A DNA stretch of 64,000 nt from Symsagittifera roscoffensis (lineage: Eukaryota > Xenacoelomorpha > Acoela > Convolutidae): contig NC_087068.1 of assembly GCF_963678635.1 (NCBI RefSeq), positions 19,099,872 to 19,163,871 on the forward strand, given 5' to 3'. Below, in pieces: positions 12,401 through 24,959 of this stretch. The translations under genes and the position numbers were made by a program. Each line of letters begins with the position of its first letter. The stretch's first letter is position 1. The notes below the pieces were generated by a model. That model was not told the origin of the DNA and searched no databases. It was given only the letters and a program-made list of their open reading frames with translations.

Positions 12401-13673
12401 CGATGCTTTAATGGTTTCCAGTTCAGAGATACCGCCCACAGAAGAATCGCTTCTCCTCGTCTTGAACTTGCGAGTGCTACCCGTGCTTATATTTGCTAAT
12501 CTAGTTGCTTCCTAGGAATAGTAGTTTCGGTTCATGATTTCTTGTTGTTTGTGATCTCGGAAAAGTTCTGTGATTATTGGGAAAAAATTGAAGGAAATAT
12601 TGATGAAAAATATGTACGCAAAATTTAACTCACTTTTTTTTCTATAGAATTAGTTCACCGAGACTTCTCAGTGGGCAACAAATTTGATAGGATCCGGACC
12701 CTTGATTTAGGATACAAAAAAAATCAACAAAATAGTGGAGATTACAACCAAAACAAAAGAGAACTTTGACACAATATAAAGTGACACACTATAATGAATA
12801 TACTACCCACCCTTCAGGTGACAGCAGTTTCTTGTTTCAATTTCAAATTACTGTCGTGATTTATAGAATACTGCGAGATTCAAACTGAAACATCCTTTTG
12901 TAAAGTAAAAACAACACGTCTTGCAAAATAGGAATAAAAGTTTTAAAACCATGTGTTAAAAGGTTTCACTCAATTTTAGCGATCCAATAAACTGAAGTCC
13001 AGCACAATGTCGTATCAAGTGAGTGACTCCATGTGATCGCACTCAACGAGGGGTTCGTTTTTTTTTGTCCTGCGATTGACCGAGCTGTCCCATTATGTAG
13101 CTCTAGGAACGTCTAATCAAAAAAATTTCACTAAAACTACTTCAGGCGAAAGCTCTACCACACGCGGTCAACCCAAAAGTACGAGATTGGGGAAAATTTT
13201 TTTTTTCCAAGTGATTGTTACGCACTGATATTGCTCACCAAGTTTTTTTCTTGTGTCCCGGATTATCCAAAATGTCTTACTGCGTAGCTCAAGGCAATCT
13301 CACAAACAAAACACGACTAAAAAATTGTTCGGGTACTCTTGTTTTACACAAAATAAACTCCAAAGTTATCCGCAAATTGCCAAATTAGCTTGTCTGTTTA
13401 CCCCTAATGTGTCTGTTTAAGAGATGATGAACCTTCTGCTTTTGTTCAAATGTTTTCTAGATGTGTTCGGTTTATTTCTAAAGGTTATTCTGGAATTTTT
13501 TTTATTTTGTAGTGAGTCTTATAAGTCCTTACAGATGGTTACTTCGGAGGTTTCGCTTAAATCCCTTAGGACGATGCCTAAGGGGCATAACTCCTTTGGG
13601 GGGTTACTTTAGAGGGTAGCCAAAAACTTTCGAAATGTTAATTTCTCCGGATAGTATCGAAAGGTTCTGCAAT
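11254..13673. repeat. 2.4-kb direct repeat, copy 1
   Basis: The segment recurs at 15,376-17,795, spaced 4,122 bp, with high identity throughout and small differences. Its first part overlaps fossil element C. Its second part (about 12,500-13,670) is AT-rich and non-coding, with TTCGGAGG/TCCGG-type motifs like those in the leader of element A. A piece of it (about 11,996-12,127) occurs a third time at 15,245-15,376. Confidence 0.85.
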
Positions 13674-14623
13674 AGGCTCACTTGGCTTTGGAGACTTTTT
13701 TAGAGGTTTTTGTTCGCGTGATTATTTCTGAAGGCACCTACCCCTCAAGACACGTCTTAAGGCGTTTGTTTTGTTTCCTGATTCTGCTTAGAGGGTTTCT
13801 CGTAACTCAAGATTCTGACGCAGAAAAGCCTCCAATTCTGCTCTTGATAACATAAAACATCTATAACATAATAAATTGAACCGTTCAACCTTCCTTGTAG
13901 GGTGAAAATACTTTTTTACGAAAGTTTCTTCTGTCCGGAGGGTTTCCTATAATTGAACCCTACGAATCGACAAGGTCTGAACCAAAATTCTTCTTTCCAA
14001 ACTTCTTAACCTAAAAACGGTTACAAATCAGAGGAAGAAAATCTAGAAAAGTCGATCTGGTGGTCTTTGTGAAATTATCAAAAAAGCGATTGTAGATTGG
14101 CCCTTTTTCACTACTTACTTAGGCTCTCAGAGACTTATTTCGCAATTCGTGCTCAAAGCGCTTAACAGTAGTTAAAACGAGCGCAGTCGTCTTGTACAGG
14201 GCGTTAACAATGAAAAAAAGTACCAAAGTTGGTTGAGAAACTAAATTATAGTCAAAAACTATCAAATTTGAACCCTCCATGTCCTTCCTTTTCCTATCTT
14301 AACGTCTCTATTTCAATTCGCAGGGCTAAAGGGAGAGTTGCTTCAAAACAGATTTGATAACAAATTTCATCACGCTAGCAATTTTATAACGTAACATTTT
14401 TTATCACGCAATCTCGAAAAACTCAAAAAATTTACCTTTCAAAATATTTAACATTTTTGGCGATAGCGATTGCATCGAAAAGTTATTCTTTTGGACAAAA
14501 CTTGGGCTTTTCATTTTTAAACAGGTGATAGCTGTTCTGTAGCAGAGGGGATTATTCATTAAAAGATGTTGGATACGATACTATACCCTCCCTCTCACTG
14601 AAATGTCCGAATCCAGTCACGTA
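13674..14623. other. AT-rich unique spacer inside the duplicated region
   Basis: No gene, RNA or element terminus is recognised. It separates the first copy of the 2.4-kb repeat from the 212-bp tandem repeat. Confidence 0.5.
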
Positions 14624-15047
14624 ATACAGTCACTTAAATCCAGTCCAAATGTACCTCCCAACAACTTAAAATTTTTGAATAGTACCCGAAAGATACTAAC
14701 AATGTTTCAACGACACCAAACAGTCGTAGTGGATTTCGTTGTTGGTGATCCCCATTGTTTTTGGTGCACGTCTGTTCGTTTGCCACACTACAATCCACTC
14801 ACCGGCAAAATTATCAAAACTATCGGTAAACTATCGTAATCCAGTCACTTAAATCCAGTCCAAATGTACCTCCCAATAACTTAAAATTTTTGAATAGTAC
14901 CCGAAAGTTACTAACAATGTTTCAACGACACCAAACAGTCGTAGTGGATTTCGTTGTTGGTGATCCCCATTGTTTTTGGTGCACGTCTGTTCGTTTGCCA
15001 CACTACAATCCACTCACCGGCAAAATTATCAAAACTATCGGTAAAGT
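14624..15047. repeat. 212-bp tandem duplication
   Basis: Two adjacent units (about 14,624-14,835 and 14,836-15,047) both run from CAGTCACTTAAATCCAGTCC to ACTATCGGTAAA and are nearly identical. Each holds a short open stretch with PHCFWCTSVRLPHYN, but nothing supports it as a gene. Confidence 0.85.
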
Positions 15048-15244
15048 GCTTAGATGTTAAAACACCACTCATTGGAGGCTTCGCAAACCATAAAAAAGCC
15101 AAATGATTTCTGAATTAGGAACGATTTTTTTACTAGTCTGAAATAACATTAGTTAGGAAAGTCAAGTCGCATCTACTGCCGAAACAAAATTTAAACTGTC
15201 ATTTTATTTATACAGTTCGAAATTCATCTTAGTTTTCTGACTTC

Positions 15245-15376
15245 GATTTGCACAGCAATCCTTTTCCATGGGGTTGATGCTAGACATCATTGCCTTCTTA
15301 TTTTGCTCTGCCAGAGAAGACTGTTCTCCTTTGCGAGGGTTGCTATTGTTTTCTGACTTCGATGAACTTTCAGATA
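15245..15376. repeat. Third, short copy of part of the 2.4-kb repeat
   Basis: This stretch matches about 11,996-12,127 (TTTGCACAGCAATC through GAACTTTCAGATAA) and joins directly to the start of the second 2.4-kb copy at 15,376. It suggests that the duplication arose in more than one step. Confidence 0.75.
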
Positions 15377-17795
15377 AGCATGGCCTGAAGATCACACGAA
15401 GATAATTCCAACAATTCTCCTCGTGAAGCACTTCTTATCGAATCGTGTTCATTCTTCAGGGTAGACAAGAGCGTGAGCGGATTGCTTCTCCCATTACTCG
15501 CGATCAGTAATTGTCCCGTCAAAAGGGCTTTGCAGATGGTCGCTCGCGCCAGCTTTAATCACAACCCCTGGATCCCTGTGGACTACTTGTTGTACACTTA
15601 TGACCAATCCAAATGGCACGTTGGGTGCCGTCTGAAAAACGATGTCTGCCCAAAATTAAGCACGAAGTTTGTACAAGTAGTCTGAGCTTCTTACAAAAAG
15701 ACTCTTTCTGTTGATGTCCGGTGTTCATAGGCAGCAATCAGACTATCTCCCCTTGGTGATTCTAAATGACCATTTTTTTCACGTGACTTTCCATCGAATT
15801 CGTCCGAGGATAGTCCCTCGGATACTCGGCGGGAGGTTAACCTGGTGATTTGAAGAACTGACCGTACATTTGATAATGTTTGTTATAGAGCATGTTTTCC
15901 ACGAGAATTGTGCCTTTTTGAGTCGACGGCAATTTTTCCTTAAAATCAAACAAACGATTGGAGTGAAATCTGCGTTCAAGTTTGTCGATCCCAGAATGCC
16001 AAAGCCCAATGGAGGTACACTAGAAAGAATCTATTGTGACATTTATTTTTGGGATCCCGTCCTAGTCGGGAGACACTTTGCCAGGTGCTCCTCGAGTCTC
16101 GCTTTGAAGCTTGAGTTTGGATTTGCACAGCAATCTTTTTCCATGGGGTTGTTGCTAGAAATCATTGCCTTCTTAGTTTGCTCTGCCAGAGAAGACTGTT
16201 CTCCTTTGCGAGGGTTGCTATTGTTTTCTGACTTCGATGAACTTTCAGATAACAACATTTCTCCAGTGTTCGTCATGGAACTTTTCAATTCCATTCTTTC
16301 TTACATTTTTTCTTTTTGTCGTCTTTTTCGCTCAGACTCATAATCGGACTCTCCGATCTTTTCTTGTCCATGAAGCTCCGATTGGATCAGTGTCTCTTCT
16401 CCTTCCTCGAAAATGTTCAGATTGAGACAGGTTAGCTGCACCTGTATTAGCGTTTCGCCCTCCAACACTATCCACTCATCTTTTAGTCATTAAAACCACT
16501 CCGATCATTTGAAGATCACGCTTTTCTCATTTGATGCTTTAATGGTTTCCAATTCAGAGATACCGCCCACAGAAGAATTGCTTCTCCTCGTCTTGAACTT
16601 GCGAGTGCTACCCGTGCTTATAATTGCTTCCTAGGAATAATAGTTTCGGTTCATGATTTCTCTTTGTTTGTGATGTTGGAAAAGTTCTGTGATTATTGGG
16701 GAAAAATTGAAGGAAGTATTGGTGAAAAATATGTATGCAAAATTTAACTCACTTTTTTTTTCTATAGAATTAGTTCACCGAGACTTCTCAGTGGGCAACA
16801 AACTTGATAGGATCCGGACCCTTGATTTAGGATACAAAAAAAATCAACAAAATAGTGGAGATTACAACCAAAACAAAAGAGAACTTTGACACAATATAAA
16901 GTGACACACTATAATGAATATACTACCCACCCTTCAGGTGACAGCAGTTTCTCGTTTCAATTTCAAATTACTGTCTTGATTTATAGAATACTGCGAGATT
17001 CAAACTGAAACATCCTTTTGTAAAGTAAAAACAACACGTCTTGCAAAATAGGAATAAAAATTTTAAAACCATGTGTTAAATGGTTTCACTCAATTTTAGC
17101 GATCCAATAAACTGAAGTCCAGCACAATGTCGTATCAAGTGAGTGACTCCATGTGATCGCACTCAACGAGGGGTTCGTTTTTTTTGTCCTGCGATTGACC
17201 GAGCTGTCCCATTATGTAGCTCTAGGAACGTCTAATCAAAAAAATTTCACTAAAACTACTTCAGGCGAAAGCTCTACCACACGCGGTCAACCCAAAAGTA
17301 CAAGATTGGGGACAAAAATTTTTTTCCAAGTGATTGTTACGCACTGATATTGCTCACCAAGTTTTTTTCTCTCTTTTCCCGGATTATCCAAAATGTCTCA
17401 CTGCGTGGCTCAAGGCAATCTCACAAACAAAACACGACTAAAAATTGTTTCGGGTACTCTTGTTTTACACAAAATAAAGTCAAAAGTTATCCGCAAATCG
17501 CCAAATTAGCTTGTCTGTTTACCCTTAATATATCTGTTTAAGAGATGTTGAACCTTCTGCTTTTGTTCAAATTTTTTCTAGATGTGTTCGGTTTATTTCT
17601 AAAGGTTATTCTGGAATTTTTTTTATTTAGTAGTGAGTCTTATAAGTCCCTACAGATGGTTACTTCGGAGGGTTCGCTTAAATCCCTTAGGATGATGTCT
17701 AAGGGGCATAAATCACTTGTGAGGGTTACTTTAGAGGGAAGCCCAAATTTTTCGAATTGTTATCTTTTCCGGATAGTGTCAAAAGGTTCTGAAAT
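15376..17795. repeat. 2.4-kb direct repeat, copy 2
   Basis: It matches 11,254-13,673 with the same order of landmarks and ends where both copies read AAGGTTCTG. Its minus-strand part belongs to the element C fossil. It is shown as a repeat because its own coding content is no longer interpretable. Confidence 0.85.
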
Positions 17796-18334
17796 AATAC
17801 AAATATAAATCATAAAAAAACATATTTATATAAAAATATTTTCTGTCTAAAGCTTTATATTTTTTAATTTTTCCGTAGTTTCACACAATTTGGTTTTACT
17901 TTTTTTCTGTAATGTTTTTGGTTCCAAAGCTTCATGAGAACAAGGTTTGATATTTCGCACTTAACCCTCCGATTTTTTAAAATTGTACACTAGTAGACAC
18001 AATAAAGCGCAAAATCTAAATTTTACTCTGTAAAACGCAAGCTTACAATTTTTTTGGGCATTATTTCCTTCGAGAATCAGTTAAAAGCAAATGATGAGAG
18101 ATCAAATGATCAGAGCTACAATCTTTAAAATTATTAAAAATTGGTTTCCTTGACTCGCCAATATAATCCGTGACGGAAAATGCCAGTTTTTCTCATCTGC
18201 ACTAAAAATTGCGTCGAAGTAAAAATTTTCTTGAATGAGCGGAGTAAAACATTTGTTCATGCAACATAAAACGTTTACAGCGAGAAAAAAGAAGCAATCA
18301 GTGTGAATTTTTTAATAGATAGAGAGAGGCACTT
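17796..18334. other. AT-rich spacer, no gene seen
   Basis: No recognisable gene, repeat end or RNA is present in this stretch. Confidence 0.5.
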
Positions 18335-18670
18335 CAATTAACGTATAGACAGGGCATAATGCTTTTATACAAAACAGCGTAACCTATAAAAGTATATTTT
18401 TTAGAACATGAGAGATTAATGTGGTAGCGCTAAGTTTGTGTTGACATTGAGGTAAAGGGTTATCAATTAAACCGAAAAACACGTCAACAATGCTGATTTC
18501 GACAATTAATGTATAGACAGAGCATAATGCTTTTATACAAAACAGTGTAACCTTTAAAAGTATACTTGTTAGAATACGAGAGATTAATGTGGTAGCGCTA
18601 AGTTTGTGTTGACATTGAGGTAAAGGGTTATCAATTAAACCGAAAAACACGTCAACAATGCTGATTTCGA
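18335..18670. repeat. 168-bp tandem duplication
   Basis: Two adjacent units begin ATTAACGTATAGACAG (near 18,337) and ATTAATGTATAGACAG (near 18,505) and both end GCTGATTTCGACA. They differ at only a few bases. The minus-strand frame across them (repeating DNPLPQCQHKLSATTLIS) is a translation of the repeat and is not supported as a gene. Confidence 0.85.
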
Positions 18671-19269
18671 CAGTTGATTTCTATCTATAAAAAATACTTT
18701 TTGGTCTAATTTTCAATTAGTATCCCGAGTATGTGACGGTATTGAGTTCCAGTTTACGAAAACCATATAGAAAAAAAATTAATGAAGAAAACAGATGAAA
18801 TTATTCCTTGATGGAGAATCATGTACCCTCTCCACTTTTGTCGATAATTGGCTGTTGGAATTTAAAAAATCACAGCAATAATGTCAACACCTCAGGACAT
18901 TACAACAATTAAACTATTTTCAAAAATCTATAAAAATGTCGCTAGGCACCGGCCCTGCGACTCCACTTTTTTCGAGAAATTGCTCGTTAATTTCTCTTTT
19001 TCTAAGCTCGAGAGGTCTCACATTGTCTCACTTCTTCAAATTTCGCACATTGGTCCAATTTTTTTGAAAATTAGCGAATTAGCTCCAGTAAAAATAATAA
19101 AAAGTTTAGGGTTTTTATTTTACCCAATAGGATTTTGTTGAATAATGAATCAAAGGCTTTCGAAAGATCAAGTAGAACAACATGAAATATTTATTTATCT
19201 GCAATTTCCTTTCCATATTGATTCCGTAAAATAGAAAACTGCACCTTTTGTCGAGAAACTTTTTCGGAA
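18671..19269. other. Spacer up to the 5' LTR of element A
   Basis: AT-rich DNA with no supported gene. Its last five bases, CGGAA, are the left-hand candidate for the target-site duplication of element A, which cannot be checked because the far end of A is outside the window. Confidence 0.5.
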
Positions 19270-20154
19270 TGTGACATTCGACCAGAATAATCGAAATGCT
19301 TGTCGTCAACGAATTTTTACTTGGAACAGTTCAGTGAGAGGATTTGGTGTTTAAGACGATTCATAGTGTTAATCGTTCAATGGAACATATTCGGAGGGGT
19401 TAAATTGGAGTGAAAAAATAATTTTTAGATCTTTGATTTAGACGCGCATGACACGTAACTATTTTATTTTTTGCGAACACTACAGCCGAAAAAATCAAAA
19501 CAACGATTTTCGTTACGACAGAAATTAAAGAATTATATTCATCAAAACTGTAAGACGAGCGCTCCGAGTTCTTGCAATTGTACAGCTACAATCGTTACTG
19601 AGCAATTCAAGATAATCAGGAGGGCTATTGGAAAGATTTGCTACCCTTCCTGGTGGTCCAGAAGACAATCTTCGACCGAAATCAAGAACCCGAAGGGTCT
19701 CGGGGAAAGACCGTGACCTCATTTTTAAGAACTTTGTGCTTCCTGGAATGTCTTGAATTGAATTAAATAACATCAGGTTCATTTCAAGATAATGAGGAGC
19801 TAAGAGTTGAGAGAAAGGATTGATCCATCTCCGATGGATACTATTGTTTTCATCTACTGAACACGAACAATAGTTATTTAAAAATTAGTTAGTAGTCCCG
19901 TTTTTAGGAGTGATCTCGTGGTCTGGGGTTACTGAGACTCATCCATGAGCTCACTCTTTTTTACATGTAACCTTGTTAATTTGCGCGGTTTGGCCGATAG
20001 CCTTTACGTTGTAACTACTTTGTCGACCCAATCTTAATGTACCACACATTGAACTGGCTTTGAAAGAGGCGGGTAAAATCTTGTAAACGGTAGTCAGTCG
20101 TTTTATAACCTAGCTTTTTTATCAGTCGGTATGTAATTCCGAGCGAGTTTTTCA
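19270..20154 (+). repeat. 5' LTR of element A
   Basis: It starts TGTGACATTCGACCAGAAT and ends near GAGCGAGTTTTTCA. It aligns end to end with the LTR of element B (start TGTGACATTCGACTAGAAT, end GGGCGAATGTTACA), including a shared block with GATCCATC, CGATGGA and ATCTACTGAAC near 19.82-19.86 kb and a block reading TTTTTAGGAGTGA near 19.90 kb. Length is 885 bp against 927 bp in B. Similarity is good in blocks but far from complete, so A and B come from separate, well-diverged lineages. Confidence 0.8.
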
Positions 20155-20165
20155 TATATGTTTTT

Positions 20166-20180
20166 TGGCGCTCCTGGGTG
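20166..20180 (+). promoter_or_regulatory. Candidate primer-binding site of element A
   Basis: TGGCGCTCCTGGGTG lies 11 bases past the LTR end. TGG followed by a tRNA-complementary stretch is the usual start of a primer-binding site in Ty3-type elements. The matching tRNA was not identified. Confidence 0.5.
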
Positions 20181-22904
20181 TTTTTCTTTAAGGGAAGCCT
20201 TCCGGATTCCCCGATTTAGCTTTTTAATATAGTTAAGACCGAAAATTCATTTACCGCGAAGGGTCGGGAGATCGGCCGTCCCATCGTTCCTCGAGCAGTA
20301 TATGAACAAAAACATTTAAATTTTAACAAGAAATGAAACAAAAAAGAATAGAACCAAAGAAAAACAAGAAATACTAAAAATAACAAAAAAAAAAGAAAAA
20401 ACAGTAGAAAAAATCAGTAGAAACCATCACCCCAGTCGAGATGTGATCTGATGCTCCCGTTTTTTATTGTAGATATATTGTTGCTGAATGCATTTAAATC
20501 AAACTAGATTGTTATGATCAAAAATGTGGCGTTTTTCTGGTGCCTGTACTGTAGGTTTGTTTGAGTATTTAAGCATGTTAATGCTAATTTGCGCTCAATC
20601 CAGAAAGTTCAAGGGATGAGAGTGGAGGACTGATCCGGCCAGCAGTGCGAGGAGCCGCAGGAAGGGTCTCAAGGACAACAACAATCGACTGTTGGGTTTT
20701 GTTAACAAGTTCTGTATCCCTTTTGGTACAGAAAGTTCGATATCAATCTGTGGGGGGCTCGACAGTGACTGCACTATGGTGAGCCTCCGCCGAGTTACAA
20801 TTTCCGAGCTAAGCAACTTAACTCGGATATTGAATGGAGACGCGGAGGGGTATAATACTATTAGTAATTCAATTTTAACTACCCGTATCAATAACTCTAT
20901 AACGTTTGTCAATCAAATAGACCGTAAGCAGACCTGTTTTTTTTATGGTCAATTTAGTGATATTTTGATCCCATCACAAATCGCGATTTTTGAGATAACC
21001 ATATATTTTGAAAGGGAAAAAAGCAAAACTTAGGGAGTTAGATTGTAACTGGACTAGAATAACTAAAGGAACTGGTTGAATTTAGTTCGGACGTAGTTTG
21101 AAATAATTGAGAAAAAACGAAACACCGCAAAAAAAGAATAAAGTTTTCATATTTTTTGAGTTAAAACAATGAAAAAAGGTTCTTCGGACAACATACACTA
21201 GTGAATCGACAAATTTTAGAACCCGTTTGTCAGAGCAATGTTTTTGGCAAACTTTTTCGACTGAAACATTTAAGATCGTTTTTTTTAAATTGAAATAGAA
21301 GAGTATAGAACTTCTGAGCTCGGATCAATAATTTCTAGGTCAATAAGAAAAGAATTGCAGGAAAAGTCAGGCGGAAGTTTGTAAAATTTTGAAATTGCGC
21401 AAAAGATGTTTTGCTTTATAACTCTGAACAACTGAATCGATCTGGTTTATCTTGGTACTAATAGATTAAAATTCAAAAAAGGGTAAAAAAGAGTCAATCA
21501 ATTTCTCGAGAAACTGAAAATCGAAATTTTTTTAGAATGTTTTGAATAAAACAAGCGGTTTTTGAAGGAAGCCTCCTCATGGTTTAGAAATTTTTTTGAA
21601 AAGCCTTTATACCACTACCAAACGGTAGAAAAGGTTGAATAGGGCAATTTTACAATGTTCTCGACAATAGGGAAGGGTAACGAAATCTAGAAAACGATAG
21701 TCAAGTCGGAAATAAGCTTGTTAAAAAACCCCTCACAGTTAAAAGAAACTTTTAGAAAAGCAGCTTAGCTTCAGCCCGGAGGTGTCCTAAGTCGAACCCT
21801 TCCCAATTAGTTGAACTTGCATAATAGGCTCTAAGACCGTATCCGGCAGGGTCTCGGTTTATTTTTTTCGGTAATTCGGAAGAGTCCTAATCTCGACTAT
21901 CCGGAGTGGTACCAATTCGGAGGGTTCTTGATTTGAGCCGATCCGGAAGGTTTCAATTTCGGAGGGGTCCTGTTCTGCAAATCCGGAAGGATCATGTTTT
22001 GGCTGCACTGGTAACTTGTTTTTAAATAAGATTTGGAAAGAATATCCTAAAACCAAAACAGGTCTAAGCCAGCGAACTTGCGACTCTAGATCTAACCGAA
22101 ATGAAAATTTGACACTGATTATTTGGATTAAAATTTGTGATCACCTTGGGTTTTTTGAAAAAGTGATTACCTTGAGAGTCTTAGTGAGTCTAGCTCGGGC
22201 AACCCAAAGGCAGATAAGTGACAGATAACTCGGTTGGTGCAGTAGTCAATCAGAGAAGAATACTACCTTCATGTTTTGTCTGTTTGATGCTGCACTTACT
22301 AAACAGGGAAAGATCTCTCTTTAGAAACTGGTTCGAATTATAAAATTGCGACAGACCAATCACGATACAAATGCATTTGTTGATTATTTCTTCTTCTAGT
22401 TGATTACATTTTTTTTATAAATGATTGTTCTCAATTGGGTTGTGGGTGTACTATCTTTTAAAGATATTGACATCATTAGACTGTGCTAGCTTTTTACCCA
22501 ATAACAAACAATTCATTTCTGTGCATAAAGTAGAAAACCATTGTACTGTGATAACTGAATAAGATTTGTGGTCACTTGTTGGTTAAAACTCTCGCACAAT
22601 ATCGTGTTGTGTTAATATTATCTGCTGTCAGACAAAAAAAACCGTAGCAAGCGAATCAAGTGAGTAATTATAAAAGCAATAGATTAGGACGAGTCCAGAC
22701 AAGTCGAAGATACCTAAACTGAGTGATAGCTCTAGGAAGCTTATGCTGGAGAAATGAATGATCCTTTTGTGGAAAGGACCATGAAGATTCTGAGCTAGAA
22801 GGGGAAAAAAGTTTCAGGCGGAATGGTTGGAACAAGGTGTCAAAAGGTCACGGAAGACGAAAGGGCAAAAATGGAAGTAGAGATTCTTCCGAGTCCTGCT
22901 CAGG
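20181..22904 (+). other. Long leader of element A
   Basis: About 2.7 kb lies between the primer-binding site and the first gag-like frame, unusually long for a Ty3-type element. It is AT-rich with a few GC-richer islands (20.6-20.85 kb and 21.76-22.0 kb). No convincing gene is seen. The frame at 20,692-21,033 has no recognisable domain. Confidence 0.5.
21770..22005 (+). repeat. Degenerate CCGGA-type short repeats in the leader
   Basis: Short units with a TCCGGA(A/G)GG or TTCGGA(A/G)GG core followed by TCCT or TTCTT-like bases recur about every 20-30 bp (CCCGGAGGTGTCCT, TTCGGAAGAGTCCT, TCCGGAAGGTTTC, TTCGGAGGGGTCCT, TCCGGAAGGATC). Related words occur in the LTR of B and near 13.5 kb and 17.7 kb. 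The function is unknown. Confidence 0.6.
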
Positions 22905-24000
22905 ATGAAAATCAGACGGGGAACGAACAGTACTAAGCTGGCGGGCAAGAACAAAGTGACACCACCACTAGTTACCCCATTGATGGACAACGGAGCATCA
23001 ATCGAAGAGGCCTTGACCAGAATTGTGGATAGTATGGGTGAGCAAAAGGAACAGATGTCAACAAGAAATAGTGAACTAGAAAGAGCAGTTCATGTTGAGA
23101 GAGTAAGCCTGCGGAAGGAAATAAATCGCATTAGACAGGAGGTTAGCAGAAGCGAAAAACACTTAGAGGAGAGGGCAGATAAGTGCTTGGCCAAAAACTT
23201 GTCGCGAACTGGGAGTAACAGGCCCATGAATCCGATGAACATCAGAGGGGGTTCTATTGGCAGTAGACCAGTCTCGAACGAAAAACCTACGCAAGACGAA
23301 CATGCGAATAGAACAGGTGATTCGTCAAGTTGGAATCACTCAAACCAGGGAAGACAGGAGTGGTGTTCCAGAGACTCAAACAACAGATATGAACAATCAA
23401 TTGGGATATTCACCGGATACAGCGGCGATGGCCACAGCGTTCGAACCTCTGAACAGATCCATGGAAACTTTTCTCACAAGGTTGTCCAGGAAGTCTACAA
23501 GGGTGTTTAAAAAATCAAGTTATTATAAAGATGAATCCGACGGTTCAATAGATACCTGTATGGAAGTCATGAAACTGCATTTTGAGGAAGAAGATCTGAC
23601 AGAAAGACAAAAATGCAGTGCGAACACCAGCCACTTGGAAGGGACAGCCCTGAATTGGGCGATGGACAAAAAACAATTCCAGCGGGATACCGCCGAGAAA
23701 ATCTTTGAATTAATATTGAATCGCTTTGGCTGGGGAGTGCAAGGGCACCAAGGCAACGTGAGGATGAGACCATAGACAAGTTCCTAGACGACTTAGAAAT
23801 GCTGAGAAGGCGTAGTCAACCGGACGGAAAAAACAGCAGGATGAAATTGGCAGTAGCTTCAAATTCATTGATGGTGTGAAGAACAATGAACTCAATGAAA
23901 CGTTAGCGGCGAACTATACACTCTTTCAACCAATGCACCTGCGCCGAAAGTGCTGCGACTGAAATCCAAAGAAAATCTATTGCTGAAGTCTTCGACGAGA
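22905..24000 (+). pseudogene. gag region of element A
   Basis: A first frame (22,905-23,510) has a charged coiled-coil-like stretch (ELERAVHVERVSLRKEINRI). A second (23,257-23,775) has a capsid-like segment with LEGTALNWAM, matching the LEG-x-A-x-x-W pattern of retrotransposon gag proteins. These would form the structural core of the particle. The region is broken. No zinc knuckle was recognised. The matching part of element B lies beyond the window. Confidence 0.6.
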
Positions 24001-24049
24001 TCAAGTTATTACAAAAAGAATTGTGACAATTTTAAAAAATGGACCTGCA

Positions 24050-24720
24050 AGTCAGGGTAACAACTGGTACAAGCCCAATAATGAAAAGGACAGGAGACGC
24101 TTTTGAGCAAACTGCAGTTTCACTGACCATCATGTATCAGCGGAGCCATCTACGTAGCCGGAAAAACTCCGAAAACGGTCCTCCAGATGGGAGGACGGAA
24201 CTTCTGGATGAATTTTTTACTGATCGAGAACCTGGATAATTCGGATCAGTTGATCTTGGGGCGTGACTTCGTCAGGACTTTTTACGTGATGATCGACCTT
24301 AATAATGGACTGATAAGGGTTAGGAGCCCAGACAGGAATTATGTTTAGCGACCAATAAGTAGAATAATAACTCATGAGAATAAGATCCCAAATTTTTTCA
24401 GACAGAAAATTTAAAAATAGAGCCTAAGCAGGCAGTAGAAGCAATTTTTAGGATGAAAAAATCAATTTAGTAATAGTAAGAAGATTTGCCTGGTACCGAA
24501 CCCAACAAACAGACAAATTTCAGTGGTTTTAGGCAAGCGCTTTTCCGTCAGACGAAACGGGCTGTGTGCGGGTGTATTGTTGAGTACACTGGACACAACG
24601 GTTTCAATCCAGTTAGGAACAAAATTGGCTACGCTTTGCCAATGAGAACGAACTAAGAAGAAACGCCGAACATGAAGAAGCATCGAGTAATTGACTGTCC
24701 AACTCACGCAATTAAACATT
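24050..24720 (+). pseudogene. Aspartic protease region of element A
   Basis: This region matches the protease region of element B. LILGRDFVRTF corresponds to FILGRDFVRNF of B, followed by DLNNGLIRV, the C-terminal flap-and-strand part of retropepsins. It would cleave the polyproteins of the element. It is broken and only partly readable. Its position between gag and RT fits Ty3 order. Confidence 0.65.
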
Positions 24721-24959
24721 TAGTTTTAAAAAGGATTAATGAATTTAACTCTTCAATTAAATTATGGTTATTGAGATCTGAAACAAAAGACAGATTATCA
24801 AGCTTCTCGATACTTCTGGAACGACCCTCTTATAGGATTTAGAGTCTGAAAAACCGGTTCTGCTGGAAATAGAGTATTAAAGAGGTAAGATAGGGAAGGG
24901 AGAGTTTGAGTTGCTACAGTCGGTTTTAATTCGGAACGCAGACGTTTTTTCAAAACAAG

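Noticed and set aside
21770-22005. CCGGA repeats as a CRISPR array
   Set aside because: Units are degenerate, spacing is irregular and short, and the context is an animal retroelement.
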